Below are positions 46,783 to 56,033 of a DNA stretch of 64,000 nt, in pieces. Position numbers and translations under genes: made by a program. Each line of letters begins with the position of its first letter. Positions within the stretch are counted from its first letter, which is position 1. Origin of the DNA: Alphaproteobacteria bacterium (lineage in GTDB: Bacteria > Pseudomonadota > Alphaproteobacteria > Sphingomonadales > Sphingomonadaceae); assembly GCA_003241875.1 (NCBI GenBank), contig QBLU01000003.1, forward strand, positions 1 through 64,000. Direction: 5' to 3'. The notes under the pieces are model-generated. The model had not been told where the DNA came from. It did not search any database and was given only the letters and a program-made list of their open reading frames with translations.

Positions 46783-47673
46783 ATGTACGTCACCCGCTTC
46801 GCACCGTCGCCGACCGGCCCGCTGCACCTCGGCAATGCGCTGTCGGCCTTCATCGGCTGGAGCCGCGCCCGCGAGCAGGGCGGCCGTTTCCTGCTCCGCA
46901 TCGAGGACATCGACACCAGCCGCTGCCGCCGGGAGCATGACGACGCAGCCCGGGCCGACCTGGCATGGCTTGGCCTCGATTGGGACGGTCCGGTGCTGCG
47001 CCAGTCCGAACGCGGCGCCATCTATGCGGAGGCGATCGCCAGGCTGCGCGCCATGGGCCTCGAATACCCCTGCTTCTGCAGCCGCGCCGACATCGCCGCC
47101 GCCGCCAGCGCGCCGCACGGGCCCGCCCATGGTGCCGACGGCCCCGTCTATCCCGGCACCTGCCGCCACCTGTCCGATGCGGAGCGCAACCGCCGCATGG
47201 CAAGCGAAGCCTTTGCCTGGCGGCTCGACGTGGCCGCCGCACTGGCCATGACGGGGCCGCTGGCGTGGCACGACAGCGCGGCCGGGCACGTGCCGGCCGA
47301 TCCCGGGGCGGCCGGCGACATCGTCGTCGGGCGCAAGCAGATCGGCGTCAGCTACCATCTCGCCGTCGTCTTCGACGACGCGGCGCAGGGCGTCACGGAG
47401 GTCGTTCGCGGCGCCGACCTGTTCGAGGCGACGCACGTCCAGCGGCTGCTGCAGGCGCTGCTCGGCCTGCCGACGCCGCGCTATCATCATCATCCGCTGC
47501 TGACCGACAGCGACGGCCGCCGGCTGGCCAAGCGCGACGGCGCGCCGACGCTCGCCGCGCTGCGCGCCGCCGGTGTGGATCCGGCCACAGTGCGCGCGGC
47601 GCTGCGCCAGGCGTGCGCGGCGCCTGCGACGCCATGGCGGCTTGGCGAATTGGCGCCGCCATCCCACCTCTGA
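46783..47673 (+). CDS. gluQ: Glutamyl-queuosine tRNA(Asp) synthetase
   Basis: A 296-residue paralogue of glutamyl-tRNA synthetase lacking the anticodon-binding domain. It attaches glutamate to queuosine in tRNA(Asp). RFAPSPTGPLHLGNA is the HIGH-type motif, LRIEDIDTSRCR follows, and KRDGAPT replaces KMSKS. Zinc-type Cys pairs lie in PCFCSRADI and GTCRHL. The ATG at 46783 begins the family core (MYVTRF); the longer open frame is leader sequence. Confidence 0.9.
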   Translation: MYVTRFAPSPTGPLHLGNALSAFIGWSRAREQGGRFLLRIEDIDTSRCRREHDDAARADLAWLGLDWDGPVLRQSERGAIYAEAIARLRAMGLEYPCFCSRADIAAAASAPHGPAHGADGPVYPGTCRHLSDAERNRRMASEAFAWRLDVAAALAMTGPLAWHDSAAGHVPADPGAAGDIVVGRKQIGVSYHLAVVFDDAAQGVTEVVRGADLFEATHVQRLLQALLGLPTPRYHHHPLLTDSDGRRLAKRDGAPTLAALRAAGVDPATVRAALRQACAAPATPWRLGELAPPSHL

Positions 47674-47741
47674 CCGCAGGCAGCGCTTGCACCGACATCG
47701 CAACCATGCGAGCGAAACCGCTGCCGTCAAAGGATCGTCCA

Positions 47742-47942
47742 ATGCAGGCCATGCTCATCATCTTCATGGTGGTCGCCGCGCTCGCCACCCTGGGCGTCCT
47801 CGCCCGCGGCATCATCATCATGGCGCGCGGCAAGGACATCACCGGCAAGCAGTCCAACAAGATGATGAGCTATCGCGTCGCCTTCCAGGCGCTGGCGATC
47901 ATCTTCATCGTCATATTGTTCCTGATCAACCGGCAGGGATAA
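47742..47942 (+). CDS. HIG1-like twin-transmembrane protein
   Basis: A 66-residue protein with two membrane helices and the HIG1-type loop ARGKDITGKQSNKMMSYRVAFQ. Bacterial relatives lie in respiratory or redox contexts, but the function is unclear. AAGGA seven bases upstream supports the ATG at 47742 over one at 47706. It lies just before the cobalamin adenosyltransferase gene, with eight bases between. Confidence 0.75.
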   Translation: MQAMLIIFMVVAALATLGVLARGIIIMARGKDITGKQSNKMMSYRVAFQALAIIFIVILFLINRQG

Positions 47943-47949
47943 GCCCGGT

Positions 47950-48504
47950 ATGGTCAAGCTCAACCGCATCTACACCCGCACCGGCGACGACGGCACGACC
48001 GGGCTGGTCGATGGCTCACGGCGCTCCAAGGCCGATCCGCGGCTGCACGTCGTCGGCGCCGTCGACGAGGTCAACGCCGCGATCGGCATGGCGCGGCTGC
48101 ACGCCTCGCCGCCGACGGCGATGGCGCTCGGCCGCATCCAGAACGACCTGTTCGACCTGGGCGCCGACCTCGCCACCCCCGACGGTATCGACGGGGCGCT
48201 GCGCATCGTGCCGGCACAGGTCGACTGGCTCGAGGATCGCATCGATGCCGCCAACGCGGCGCTGGCGCCGCTGACCAGCTTCATCCTGCCCGCGGGCACC
48301 CCGGCGGCAACGGCGCTGCATCTGGCCCGCACCATCACCCGGCGGGCCGAGCGTGACGGCGTCGCGGCGATCGCCGCCGGCGAGGTGCTCGGAACGCCGG
48401 CGATGCAATATTTGAACCGTTTGTCCGATTATCTGTTTGTCCTCAGCCGGGTGGAAAATTCTGCCACCGGTGATGTGCTGTGGGTGCCCGGCGCGAATCG
48501 TTGA
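47950..48504 (+). CDS. Cob(I)alamin adenosyltransferase, PduO type
   Basis: A 184-residue trimeric PduO-type enzyme that adenosylates cobalamin. [20 protein letters not shown] at the N-terminus forms the ATP-binding loop. Also seen are [22 protein letters not shown] and [11 protein letters not shown] near the C-terminus. Full length and a normal ATG start. Together with siroheme synthase this points to active corrinoid/tetrapyrrole use, but the two genes are not in one operon. Confidence 0.95.
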   Translation: MVKLNRIYTRTGDDGTTGLVDGSRRSKADPRLHVVGAVDEVNAAIGMARLHASPPTAMALGRIQNDLFDLGADLATPDGIDGALRIVPAQVDWLEDRIDAANAALAPLTSFILPAGTPAATALHLARTITRRAERDGVAAIAAGEVLGTPAMQYLNRLSDYLFVLSRVENSATGDVLWVPGANR

Positions 48505-48529
48505 GGCACCGAAAAGCGGGAGACGGCCG

Positions 48530-49771
48530 ATGACAACCCTCGCCACGACGCGGGCGGCCGATGCGCTGCTGTCGCAATTCGCCGCTGTGCGGTCACTGTC
48601 GGTATCGCTGGCCGACCCCTTGTCCGATGCCGACGCCAGCGCCCAGTCGATGCCCGATGCCTCGCCGGCGAAATGGCACCTGGCGCACACCAGCTGGTTC
48701 TTCGAAACCTTCGTCCTCGCCGGCCGCCCGGGCTATCGGCTGTTCGACGACCGCTTCAACTATCTGTTCAACAGCTATTACGAGGCGGTCGGTGCCCGCC
48801 ATGCCCGCGATCGCCGCGGGCTGATCACCCGGCCGAGCCTCGATGATGTGCTGGCCTATCGCCGCCATGTCGATGCCGGCATCGAGCGCGCCTGGGACAG
48901 CCTTGACGCCGCGACCCGCACGCTGATCGAACTCGGCCTCAATCACGAGCAGCAGCATCAGGAACTGCTGCTGACCGACATCCTCGACCTGTTCGCCGCC
49001 AATCCCATCGAGCCGGCACTGTTTCCCTCGGCGGCGGCCGTGCCGGCTGCAAGCCGCGGCGACATCTGGACCGCCCATGCCGGCGGCATCCACCGCATCG
49101 GCCATGACGGCAACGGCTTCCATTTCGATTGCGAAGGCCCGGCCCATGACGTGCTGGTCCGGCCGTTCGCGCTCGCCGACCGGCTGGTCAGCAATGCCGA
49201 CTGGGCAGCCTTCATTGCCGATGGCGGCTATGCCGATTCGGCGCTGTGGCTGTCCGACGGCTGGGCCTGGGTGCAGAAGCAGGCCATCGCCGCGCCGCTG
49301 CGCTGGCAACATGGCGACGACGGCTGGACGAGCTTTACCCTGTCCGGCCGCCGCCCCGTCGATTCGGCGGCGCCGGTGACGCATATCAGTTTCTACGAGG
49401 CCGATGCCTTTGCCAGCTGGGCCGGCGCGCGCCTGCCGACCGAGGCGGAGTGGGAGGTGGCGGCAGCCGGCCAGGATGCCGCCGCCGGCAATCAGCTCGA
49501 CCGGTCGGGGCCGGCCCATCCCATCGGCAGCGCCGGCCTGTTCGGCGATTGCTGGCAATGGACGGCCTCGGCATTCCTGCCCTACCCCGGCTTTCGCCCG
49601 GCCGAAGGCGCGGTCGGCGAGTACAACGGCAAGTTCATGAACGGCCAGATGGTGCTGAAGGGCGCCAGCTGCGCCACGCCGCGCGGCAGTTCGCGCGCCA
49701 GCGTGCGCAATTTCTTCTACCCGCACATGCGCTGGCAGTTCAGCGGGCTGCGACTGGCAAAGGACGCTTGA
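48530..49771 (+). CDS. egtB: Ergothioneine sulfoxide synthase EgtB
   Basis: A 413-residue iron enzyme that joins a thiol to trimethylhistidine in ergothioneine synthesis. The N-terminal DinB-like domain carries the iron ligands in [12 protein letters not shown] and HEQQHQE. The C-terminal formylglycine-generating-like domain (about 180-410) has [12 protein letters not shown] and WQWTASAF. The ATG at 48530 follows a GGGAGA site. It is two bases upstream of egtD. Confidence 0.94.
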   Translation: MTTLATTRAADALLSQFAAVRSLSVSLADPLSDADASAQSMPDASPAKWHLAHTSWFFETFVLAGRPGYRLFDDRFNYLFNSYYEAVGARHARDRRGLITRPSLDDVLAYRRHVDAGIERAWDSLDAATRTLIELGLNHEQQHQELLLTDILDLFAANPIEPALFPSAAAVPAASRGDIWTAHAGGIHRIGHDGNGFHFDCEGPAHDVLVRPFALADRLVSNADWAAFIADGGYADSALWLSDGWAWVQKQAIAAPLRWQHGDDGWTSFTLSGRRPVDSAAPVTHISFYEADAFASWAGARLPTEAEWEVAAAGQDAAAGNQLDRSGPAHPIGSAGLFGDCWQWTASAFLPYPGFRPAEGAVGEYNGKFMNGQMVLKGASCATPRGSSRASVRNFFYPHMRWQFSGLRLAKDA

Positions 49772-49773
49772 TC

Positions 49774-50751
49774 ATGGCCCGGCCCCTGCTTGTCCATGAC
49801 GACGCCCGCGATTTTGCCGATGCGGCGCTGGCGGGGCTCGCCCAGCCGCAAAAGGTCATCCCGGCGCGGTTCTTCTACGATCGCGCCGGATCCGAGCTGT
49901 TCGAGGCGATCACCGAGCTGCCCGAATATTATCCGACGCGGACCGAGATCGGCATCCTCGAAAGCCATGCCGCCGATATCGCCGCGACGGTCGGCCCGGG
50001 CCGCGCGGTGATCGAGTTCGGATCGGGCAGTTCGATGAAGACGCCGCTGCTGCTGCGCGCCATCGCGCCCGCCGCCTATGTGCCCGTCGATATCTCGGCG
50101 GAATTCCTGCAGGCCTCGGCGGCGGCGCTGGCGGCGGACTTTCCGGGGCTGGCGGTGTTGCCGGTGGCCGCTGATTTCACCGCGCCCTTCAAGCTGCCGG
50201 GCGGCATTGCCGGGCTGCCGCGGCTCGGCTTTTTTCCGGGCTCGACGCTCGGCAACCTGGCGCCGATCGCGGCGATCGACCTGCTGCGCGGTTTTGCAAC
50301 GACGCTCGGCGATGCCAGCTGGCTGGTGATCGGGCTCGACCTTGCGCCGGGGCCGGGCAAGTCGCGGGAAACGCTGGAAGCCGCCTATGACGATGCGCAG
50401 GGCGTGACGGCGGCGTTCAACCTCAACCTGCTGCACCGGGTCAACCGCGAACTGGGCGGCACCGTGCGGACGCAAGACTTCGTCCATCGTGCCGTCTGGA
50501 ACGACGTGCTCGGCCGCATCGAGATGCATCTGGTGGCGACGCGCGACACCGCCTTGACCGCCGCCGGGCAGCATTTCAGCCTCGACGCCGGCGAGCATAT
50601 CCATACCGAAAACAGCTACAAATGGACCCTGCCCGAGGCCCGGCTGATGGCGCGGGCGTCGGGCTGGGTGCCTGTCGCCGACTGGACGGACAGCGAGGCA
50701 CGCTTCAGCCTCAACCTCTGGCAGCGCGACGACGGGCGGATGCAACCCTAG
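49774..50751 (+). CDS. egtD: L-histidine N-alpha-methyltransferase EgtD
   Basis: A 325-residue SAM-dependent enzyme that trimethylates histidine, the first step of ergothioneine synthesis. LFEAITELPEYYPTRTE near residue 45 and VIEFGSGSSMKTPLLL (SAM-binding motif) are typical of the DUF2260/EgtD family. GFFPGSTLGN and a C-terminal HTENSYKWT segment complete the site. Start is the ATG two bases after egtB. Confidence 0.94.
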   Translation: MARPLLVHDDARDFADAALAGLAQPQKVIPARFFYDRAGSELFEAITELPEYYPTRTEIGILESHAADIAATVGPGRAVIEFGSGSSMKTPLLLRAIAPAAYVPVDISAEFLQASAAALAADFPGLAVLPVAADFTAPFKLPGGIAGLPRLGFFPGSTLGNLAPIAAIDLLRGFATTLGDASWLVIGLDLAPGPGKSRETLEAAYDDAQGVTAAFNLNLLHRVNRELGGTVRTQDFVHRAVWNDVLGRIEMHLVATRDTALTAAGQHFSLDAGEHIHTENSYKWTLPEARLMARASGWVPVADWTDSEARFSLNLWQRDDGRMQP

Positions 50752-50776
50752 ACTCTCCGCCTACTTCACTTTGTCA

Positions 50777-50794
50777 CCCCGGCGAAGGCCGGGG
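50777..50794. repeat. Short GC hairpin of the CCCCGGCGAAGGCCGGGG type
   Basis: A 7-bp stem with a GAAG loop, 25 bases after egtD, in the context GTCACCCCGGCGAAGGCC. This is a common dispersed hairpin in alphaproteobacterial intergenic DNA and may double as a transcript end. Confidence 0.55.
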
Positions 50795-50904
50795 CCCATG
50801 AACCACAATCGCCGTCACACGGGCGCCCCTCACCATCACCAGCACCGCCCCGCCGCTCACAACTGCCGTCCAGGTCCGCTTCCATTTTCGGTGAAGCACA
50901 AGGC

Positions 50905-50980
50905 CCGCTCAGGCTGAGCTTGTCGAAGTCGTGCCGCAGGACGATTTTCGTGGCGGCATCGACAGGCTCAGCCTGAGCGG
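50905..50980. repeat. REP-like inverted repeat, copy 2
   Basis: Arms of 22 bases (50905-50926 and 50959-50980), the left starting CCGCTCAGGCTGAGCTTG, complementary except for one mismatch. It matches copy 1 at 24948-25054 in 24 consecutive bases of the left arm but has a shorter, different centre. It lies between egtD and a convergent gene. Confidence 0.85.
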
Positions 50981-51002
50981 ATCAGCTTGAATGCCAGCAC
51001 CT

Positions 51003-51728
51003 CTAGAATCTCAGCGCGGCGCGGACGAGCAGCCGCGGCCGCACATCCTCGGCCGTCGCCGGATCGGCGATGCGGTCGCGATCGATCGACGTGGCCGTCG
51101 CGCTGGCGCCAAGGGTGAGCGCGCCGAGCACATAATCGACGTCGAGCCGGACGTCGGTATAGTCACCGCCGGGGCGCAGCCGGTTCGAGCGCCCGGTCGC
51201 ATCCGCCGTCCCGGTCGATCGACCCGCAGCCGCGGCCACGGTCCAGGGCGTGCCCGGGATGCCGATGGCCGCCCGTGCGCCGAAATAAAGGTTGCTGCCG
51301 CCGATGGCCGCCTGCGCTGGCGCCCATGCCGCCTGCACGCCGAGCTGCGCCGGACCGAGGCCGAAGCTGCTCCCGACCCGAACTTCGCCATAGTCCAGCG
51401 CCCCCGCGCCGCCGATGAAGCCATGGCCGACGACATCGGCCCAGAGCTGCCACGGCCCGGTGCGCGTGGTGAGCCGCAGCGCGGCGTCGGCCACGGCATC
51501 GGCGCCACCGTGCCGGCGGCTGCCGCGCAGCGTCGCGGCGCCGATTTCCGCCGTCAGCGGACCGGTGATCGGCAGCGAGGCATAGGCCTCCAGCGCCGGG
51601 CGACCGTCGCTCCAGCCGATGCCGCGTCGTCTCAGGTCGCTCGACGCCTCGATGTCGAGCGTCGCCGCAGCCGCCGGGGCGGCTGTCGCCAACACGATGC
51701 CGGCGACAGCCCGCCCCGCTTTTCTCAC
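51003..51728 (-). CDS. Exported beta-rich protein, TorF-like putative porin
   Basis: A 241-residue protein with a signal peptide (1-22, ending AAPAAAA) and alternating polar/hydrophobic strands ending in Phe, as in outer-membrane barrels. The early RRRGIGWSDGRPALEAY resembles the repeated RFRGIS-SDGKPA type segment of TorF-family porins. Its ATG overlaps the stop of the upstream gene by four bases, so the two are co-translated. Specific solute unknown. Confidence 0.65.
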   Translation of the reverse strand: MRKAGRAVAGIVLATAAPAAAATLDIEASSDLRRRGIGWSDGRPALEAYASLPITGPLTAEIGAATLRGSRRHGGADAVADAALRLTTRTGPWQLWADVVGHGFIGGAGALDYGEVRVGSSFGLGPAQLGVQAAWAPAQAAIGGSNLYFGARAAIGIPGTPWTVAAAAGRSTGTADATGRSNRLRPGGDYTDVRLDVDYVLGALTLGASATATSIDRDRIADPATAEDVRPRLLVRAALRF

Positions 51729-52156
51729 CGACCGCCGCTCGGGGCGATCGTGTCGAGTTCGGCGCGCAGGTCCTGCTGGTCACGCGCCGCGACCTGTTCG
51801 AGGTGGCTGCGAATATCCGGCGCCAGGGCCGCGATCTCGCGATCGATGGCGCTGCGGCTGGTCATGCAGTCACCCGGGCGGCTGCCCTTCATGGTCTTGG
51901 ACGGTGCCAACGCACGGACCGCGCTGCCGTCGCCACCGGACAGCCGGCGTTCGACGTTGATCTCGGCCTTCCAGGTGCAGCGCATCGTTCCCATGCGGGT
52001 GCCGGCGGCGGTGCCAATCTGGCGCGTCGTGACCATGGGTCGCGCCTCGTAGGTGGCCGCGATCGCGCCCGGCTGGGCCGGCACACTGTGCACGATAGTG
52101 GCGACGGGGGTAGCCTGCGCAAGCAGCGCGGCGGTAAGAAATGCAAGCGACATCAT
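51725..52156 (-). CDS. Small exported protein of unknown function
   Basis: A 143-residue protein from ATG 52156 with a short signal (MMSLAFLTAALLAQA). The mature part has a central CTWKAEINVERRL strand, two Cys residues and a helical C-terminus (LEQVAARDQQDLRAEL). No known domain is recognised. Upstream of and coupled to the porin-like gene, so probably a periplasmic partner. Confidence 0.6.
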   Translation of the reverse strand: MMSLAFLTAALLAQATPVATIVHSVPAQPGAIAATYEARPMVTTRQIGTAAGTRMGTMRCTWKAEINVERRLSGGDGSAVRALAPSKTMKGSRPGDCMTSRSAIDREIAALAPDIRSHLEQVAARDQQDLRAELDTIAPSGGR

Positions 52157-52404
52157 CTGCTCCTTTTCGATTATGTCGATCGGGTTACTGATGTGCGGAA
52201 CGCAGACAAAGCCGAGCCGCTGCATCGGAAAACCCGATGCGGTCCGACATCGCGATCAGGATCGATCGCCAGAGGGGCCCGGGCCGCACTATCGAGATAG
52301 GTCGCCGCGGCAATCGTTCAAGATGTGCGGCACCCGCGCGGTTGACTGGCGCCGCCCCACGTTGCAAGGCGTTCGGGTACAAACAGCCTTGGGAAGTGAC
52401 GCAC

Positions 52405-53154
52405 ATGAAGGTCCTCGTGCCCGTCAAGCGGGTCGTCGATTACAACGTCAAGGTCAGGGTCAAGTCCGACCAGACCGGCGTTGAGCTCGCCAACGTCAAG
52501 ATGAGCATGAATCCGTTCGACGAGATCGCCGTCGAAGAGGCCATTCGCCTGAAGGAAAAGGGCGTCGCCACGGAAATCATCGTCGTGTCGATCGGGGTCA
52601 CCCAGTCGACCGAGACGCTGCGCACCGCGCTGGCGATGGGTGCCGACCGCGGCATCCTCGTCACCACCGATGTCACCACCGAATCGCTCGCCGTGGCCAA
52701 GATCCTCGCCGCCATCGCCAAGGAAGAGGCCCCCGGCCTGATCATCCTCGGCAAGCAGGCGATCGATGACGATGCCAACCAGACCGGCCAGATGCTGGCC
52801 GGCCTGCTCGGCTGGCCGCAGGGCACCTTTGCCTCCAAGGTGACAGTCGATGGCGAAAGCGTCCATGTCGCCCGCGAAGTCGATGGCGGCGCCGAAACCG
52901 TCGGCCTGAAGCTGCCGGCGATCATCACCACCGACCTGCGCCTCAACGAGCCGCGCTATGCCTCGCTGCCCAACATCATGAAGGCCAAGTCGAAGCCGAT
53001 CGCGCAGAAGACGCCGGCCGATTACGGCGTCGATCCGACGCCGCGGCTGACCGTCCTCAAGGTCGTCGAGCCCGGCAAGCGCCAGGCCGGCATCAAGGTC
53101 AAGACCGTCGACGAACTGGTTGAGAAACTGAAGACCATCGGAGCCGTGCAATGA
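52405..53154 (+). CDS. etfB: Electron transfer flavoprotein beta subunit
   Basis: A 249-residue ETF beta subunit starting [19 protein letters not shown]. The AMP-binding signature is [17 protein letters not shown]. The C-terminal [11 protein letters not shown] is conserved. It passes electrons from acyl-CoA dehydrogenases towards ubiquinone with EtfA. The ATG at 52405 has GGGAAG upstream. Its stop overlaps the etfA start (ATGA). The 248-base region upstream holds a hairpin (52222-52240) of unknown role. Confidence 0.97.
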   Translation: MKVLVPVKRVVDYNVKVRVKSDQTGVELANVKMSMNPFDEIAVEEAIRLKEKGVATEIIVVSIGVTQSTETLRTALAMGADRGILVTTDVTTESLAVAKILAAIAKEEAPGLIILGKQAIDDDANQTGQMLAGLLGWPQGTFASKVTVDGESVHVAREVDGGAETVGLKLPAIITTDLRLNEPRYASLPNIMKAKSKPIAQKTPADYGVDPTPRLTVLKVVEPGKRQAGIKVKTVDELVEKLKTIGAVQ

Positions 53155-54083
53155 GCAGCCTCGTTCTCGCCGAACACGACAATGTCGATCTGAAGGACGC
53201 GACGCTCGCGACCGTCACCGCCGCCGCCGCCCTGGGTGGCGACGTCCATATCCTCGTCGCCGGCAAGGGCGCGCAGGGTGTCGCCGACGCCGCCGCAAAG
53301 ATCGCCGGCGTGTCGAAGGTGCTGCTCGCCGACGATGCGACCTATGAAAATGCGTTGGCCGAAAACCTGGCGCCGCTGATCACCGGGCTGATGGCGGGCT
53401 ATGACGCCTTCGTCGCCCCGGCGACCACCCGCGGCAAGAACATCGCGCCGCGCGTTGCCGCCGCGCTCGACGTCGCGCAGATCTCGGAGATCCTGTCGGT
53501 CGAAAGCGCCGACACCTTCACCCGGCCGATCTATGCCGGCAACGCCATCGCGACGGTGCAGTCGTCGGATGCCAAGAAGGTCATCACCGTTCGCGGCACC
53601 GCCTTTGCCAAGGCCGCGGCGACCGGCGGGTCCGCCACCGTCGAAGCTGTCGGCGCTGCCGGCGACGCCGGCCTGTCGACCTTCGAAGGCGCCGAGTTGA
53701 CCAAGTCGGCCCGCCCCGAGCTGACCGCTGCCAAGATCATCGTGTCGGGCGGCCGGGCGCTGGGTTCGTCGGAGAAATTCCACGAGTTCATCGACCCCCT
53801 CGCCGACAAGCTGGGCGCCGCCGTCGGCGCTTCGCGCGCCGCCGTCGATGCCGGCTACGCCCCCAACGACTATCAGGTCGGCCAGACCGGCAAGATCGTC
53901 GCGCCGGAGCTTTATGTCGCCATCGGCATCTCCGGCGCCATCCAGCACCTCGCCGGCATGAAGGACAGCAAGATCATCGTCGCCATCAACAAGGACGAGG
54001 AAGCACCGATCTTCCAGGTGGCCGATGTCGGCCTCGTCGGCGACCTGTTCACCATCCTGCCGGAGCTGACCGGCAAGCTGTAA
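53151..54083 (+). CDS. etfA: Electron transfer flavoprotein alpha subunit
   Basis: A 310-residue ETF alpha subunit. The N-terminal domain contains [15 protein letters not shown], and the FAD-binding C-terminal domain has [30 protein letters not shown] and [10 protein letters not shown]. Usual order and overlap with etfB. A strong terminator follows 20 bases after the stop. Confidence 0.97.
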   Translation: MSSLVLAEHDNVDLKDATLATVTAAAALGGDVHILVAGKGAQGVADAAAKIAGVSKVLLADDATYENALAENLAPLITGLMAGYDAFVAPATTRGKNIAPRVAAALDVAQISEILSVESADTFTRPIYAGNAIATVQSSDAKKVITVRGTAFAKAAATGGSATVEAVGAAGDAGLSTFEGAELTKSARPELTAAKIIVSGGRALGSSEKFHEFIDPLADKLGAAVGASRAAVDAGYAPNDYQVGQTGKIVAPELYVAIGISGAIQHLAGMKDSKIIVAINKDEEAPIFQVADVGLVGDLFTILPELTGKL

Positions 54084-54103
54084 CCTACTGTAAACTATTA
54101 CCG

Positions 54104-54141
54104 AAGGCCCGTTGCGTCATGTCGACGCGACGGGCCTTTTT
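54104..54141 (+). terminator. Rho-independent terminator after etfBA
   Basis: AAGGCCCGTTGCGTC and its near-complement GACGCGACGGGCCTTTTT form a long stem with a five-base ATGTC loop and a run of five T, 20 bases after etfA. Confidence 0.85.
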
Positions 54142-54239
54142 GCGTTGTCGCGGCGGGTGCGCCGACCCGGCCGCGCGCAACTTGATGGCGCAACGAGCGT
54201 TTGGCGGTTGGTGGGGCCTGGCTGACAAAGGAGACAACC

Positions 54240-54659
54240 ATGACTCGTGCACTGATCATCGCCGCAGCAACGCTGGCGGCCTTTACGACCACCGCAGCCG
54301 CCGATGCGCGGCCAATGAAGAAAGCCAAGAGCACCGCCTCGGCATCGGAACGCGCCGCGACCCGGGCGCTCAACGAACAGCAGCTGGCGGCCGCGAGCAC
54401 CGGATCGTCGATGTCGGGCGCCGGCATGTCGACCGGCACCATGAACGACGCCGGTGGCGCGGGCATGTCGGGCAACACCGGGATGACGGGTAGCACCGGC
54501 ACGCCGGACACGATGGGCAGCACCGGCGCCACCGCGACGCCGGACAGCAGCGGCATGTCGACCACCGCCCCGGCCACCGACCCGGCTTCGCCGTCGTCGC
54601 AGCCGATGGGCCCGACGTCGCCGGACGGCTCGGTGCCCCCGACCACCCCGCCGCAGTAA
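54240..54659 (+). CDS. Exported low-complexity Ser/Thr/Gly/Met protein
   Basis: A 139-residue protein with a signal peptide (1-23, ending AAADA) and a short basic stretch (PMKKAKS). A long disordered region of degenerate repeats follows (GMSTGTMND, GMSGNTGMTGSTG, STGATATPDSSG) and ends in PTSPDGSVPPTTPPQ. GGAGA lies eight bases before the ATG. Composition recalls secreted linker-like proteins of sphingomonads, with no function known. Separate from etfBA by a terminator. Confidence 0.65.
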   Translation: MTRALIIAAATLAAFTTTAAADARPMKKAKSTASASERAATRALNEQQLAAASTGSSMSGAGMSTGTMNDAGGAGMSGNTGMTGSTGTPDTMGSTGATATPDSSGMSTTAPATDPASPSSQPMGPTSPDGSVPPTTPPQ

Positions 54660-54827
54660 GCAACAGCGAGGCGGCGCGTCAGGCCCCCAGGGCCCGGCGC
54701 GCCGCCGTGCTGCGCAAGCGTTCCGGTCGCATTGGCAGGGCTGACTGCCAGACGTTTCCCCGAACACCGTCTCGTCGACTGCGAGCAAGGTGGCGGCCAA
54801 GATTCTCCAAGCTTGCCCGAACTTGTG

Positions 54828-56033
54828 TCAGTCCAGCGACAGTCCGATCCGGTCGGCAATGGCGCGATGGACGTTGGAAAGCGCAATTTCGTTGGCGCCG
54901 AAGATGACCGGCGTCATCGGATCCGCAGCCGCCATATTGGCCCAGCCGTTCGCGGCGATGACATAATCCTCCGTCGACACGACCTGCGCCGTCGCATCGA
55001 AGGCGAACTCGCATTCGGCGCGGTGCTGGTCCGATTGCACGCCGGTCGGCGCATAGACCGCGAACTTCGTCACCATCTCGCCGGGTGATTTGCCGGGGAA
55101 CAGCCGGAAAATCTGGGTAAAACCCTTGCCCGGCTCGATCGAGCCGATGAACAGCACCGTGTTGGGGAAAAGGTAATGCACCCCGCCGTAATCCACCTCG
55201 GGCCAGTCGGCCTCCGGCTGCGATGCCAGCGCCAGCGCGCCCTTGTCCGGAAACGACACGCGGTGATGCGGGCCGAAACGATCATAGACGCACATGTCGT
55301 TGAAATGCGTCTGGCCGATCGTCGACGCGTGCAGCGTGGCGAAATGATAGCTCTCGCCATAGGTATCGAGCGCGAATTTCCAGTTCGAAGCGGCACGCAT
55401 CTCGCCGGCCTTGACCGGTTCGGCGCGGCCAAGCTCGAGCTGCGCCAGTTCGGGCGCGAATTCGCCGAGGTGATCCTCGATCGCCACCGGCGTCGCCCCG
55501 GCGCGCGGCTGGACGAAGATGAGACCCTGCCACTCGCTGCACGGCACCGGGACCAGGCCCAGATCGGCCTTGGCAAAGCCTTCGAAGCCGCGTGCGCCGG
55601 GCAGGCCGATGAGGTTGCCGGCGAGATCGAAGGTCCAGGCGTGGAACGGGCAGGTCAGCCGCGCCGAGGGCGTGCAGTCGATTGCCAGCCTGGCGCCGCG
55701 ATGCGTGCACATGTTGAGAAAGGCGCGCGCCACGCCATCCTTGCCACGCAGGATGACGATGGGCACGCCGGTTTCGTCGAACAACAGGCGATCGCCGGGG
55801 TTGGGCATGTCGCGCGACAGGCCGGCCACCAGCGGGATGTCGCCGCCGAACAGCTGCCGCCGCTCGGCCGCGAAGCGCACCGGATCGGTATAGGTGCCGG
55901 CGCGATTGACGAACGGCGCCGGCGCCATGTCGGTGGTGCCGGCGGCGGCATGGGCGGCGGAGCGGCGCTGGATCGCGCGCGCCTGCTGGCGGCGGCGGGC
56001 GGCCCAGTTCAGGCCCGGGTCGGCATCGGCCAT
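54828..56033 (-). CDS. Rieske aromatic-ring-hydroxylating oxygenase alpha subunit (second of pair)
   Basis: A 401-residue oxygenase. The Rieske [2Fe-2S] site is CTHRGA then CPFHAW (about residues 109-131). The mononuclear iron region follows with NWKFALDTYGESYHFATLH, in which two His and an acidic residue are seen. Its start overlaps the stop of the other Rieske gene by one base. No ferredoxin or reductase gene is near, so electron donors lie elsewhere. Substrate unknown; the architecture fits many aromatic or betaine-type substrates. Confidence 0.87.
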   Translation of the reverse strand: MADADPGLNWAARRRQQARAIQRRSAAHAAAGTTDMAPAPFVNRAGTYTDPVRFAAERRQLFGGDIPLVAGLSRDMPNPGDRLLFDETGVPIVILRGKDGVARAFLNMCTHRGARLAIDCTPSARLTCPFHAWTFDLAGNLIGLPGARGFEGFAKADLGLVPVPCSEWQGLIFVQPRAGATPVAIEDHLGEFAPELAQLELGRAEPVKAGEMRAASNWKFALDTYGESYHFATLHASTIGQTHFNDMCVYDRFGPHHRVSFPDKGALALASQPEADWPEVDYGGVHYLFPNTVLFIGSIEPGKGFTQIFRLFPGKSPGEMVTKFAVYAPTGVQSDQHRAECEFAFDATAQVVSTEDYVIAANGWANMAAADPMTPVIFGANEIALSNVHRAIADRIGLSLD

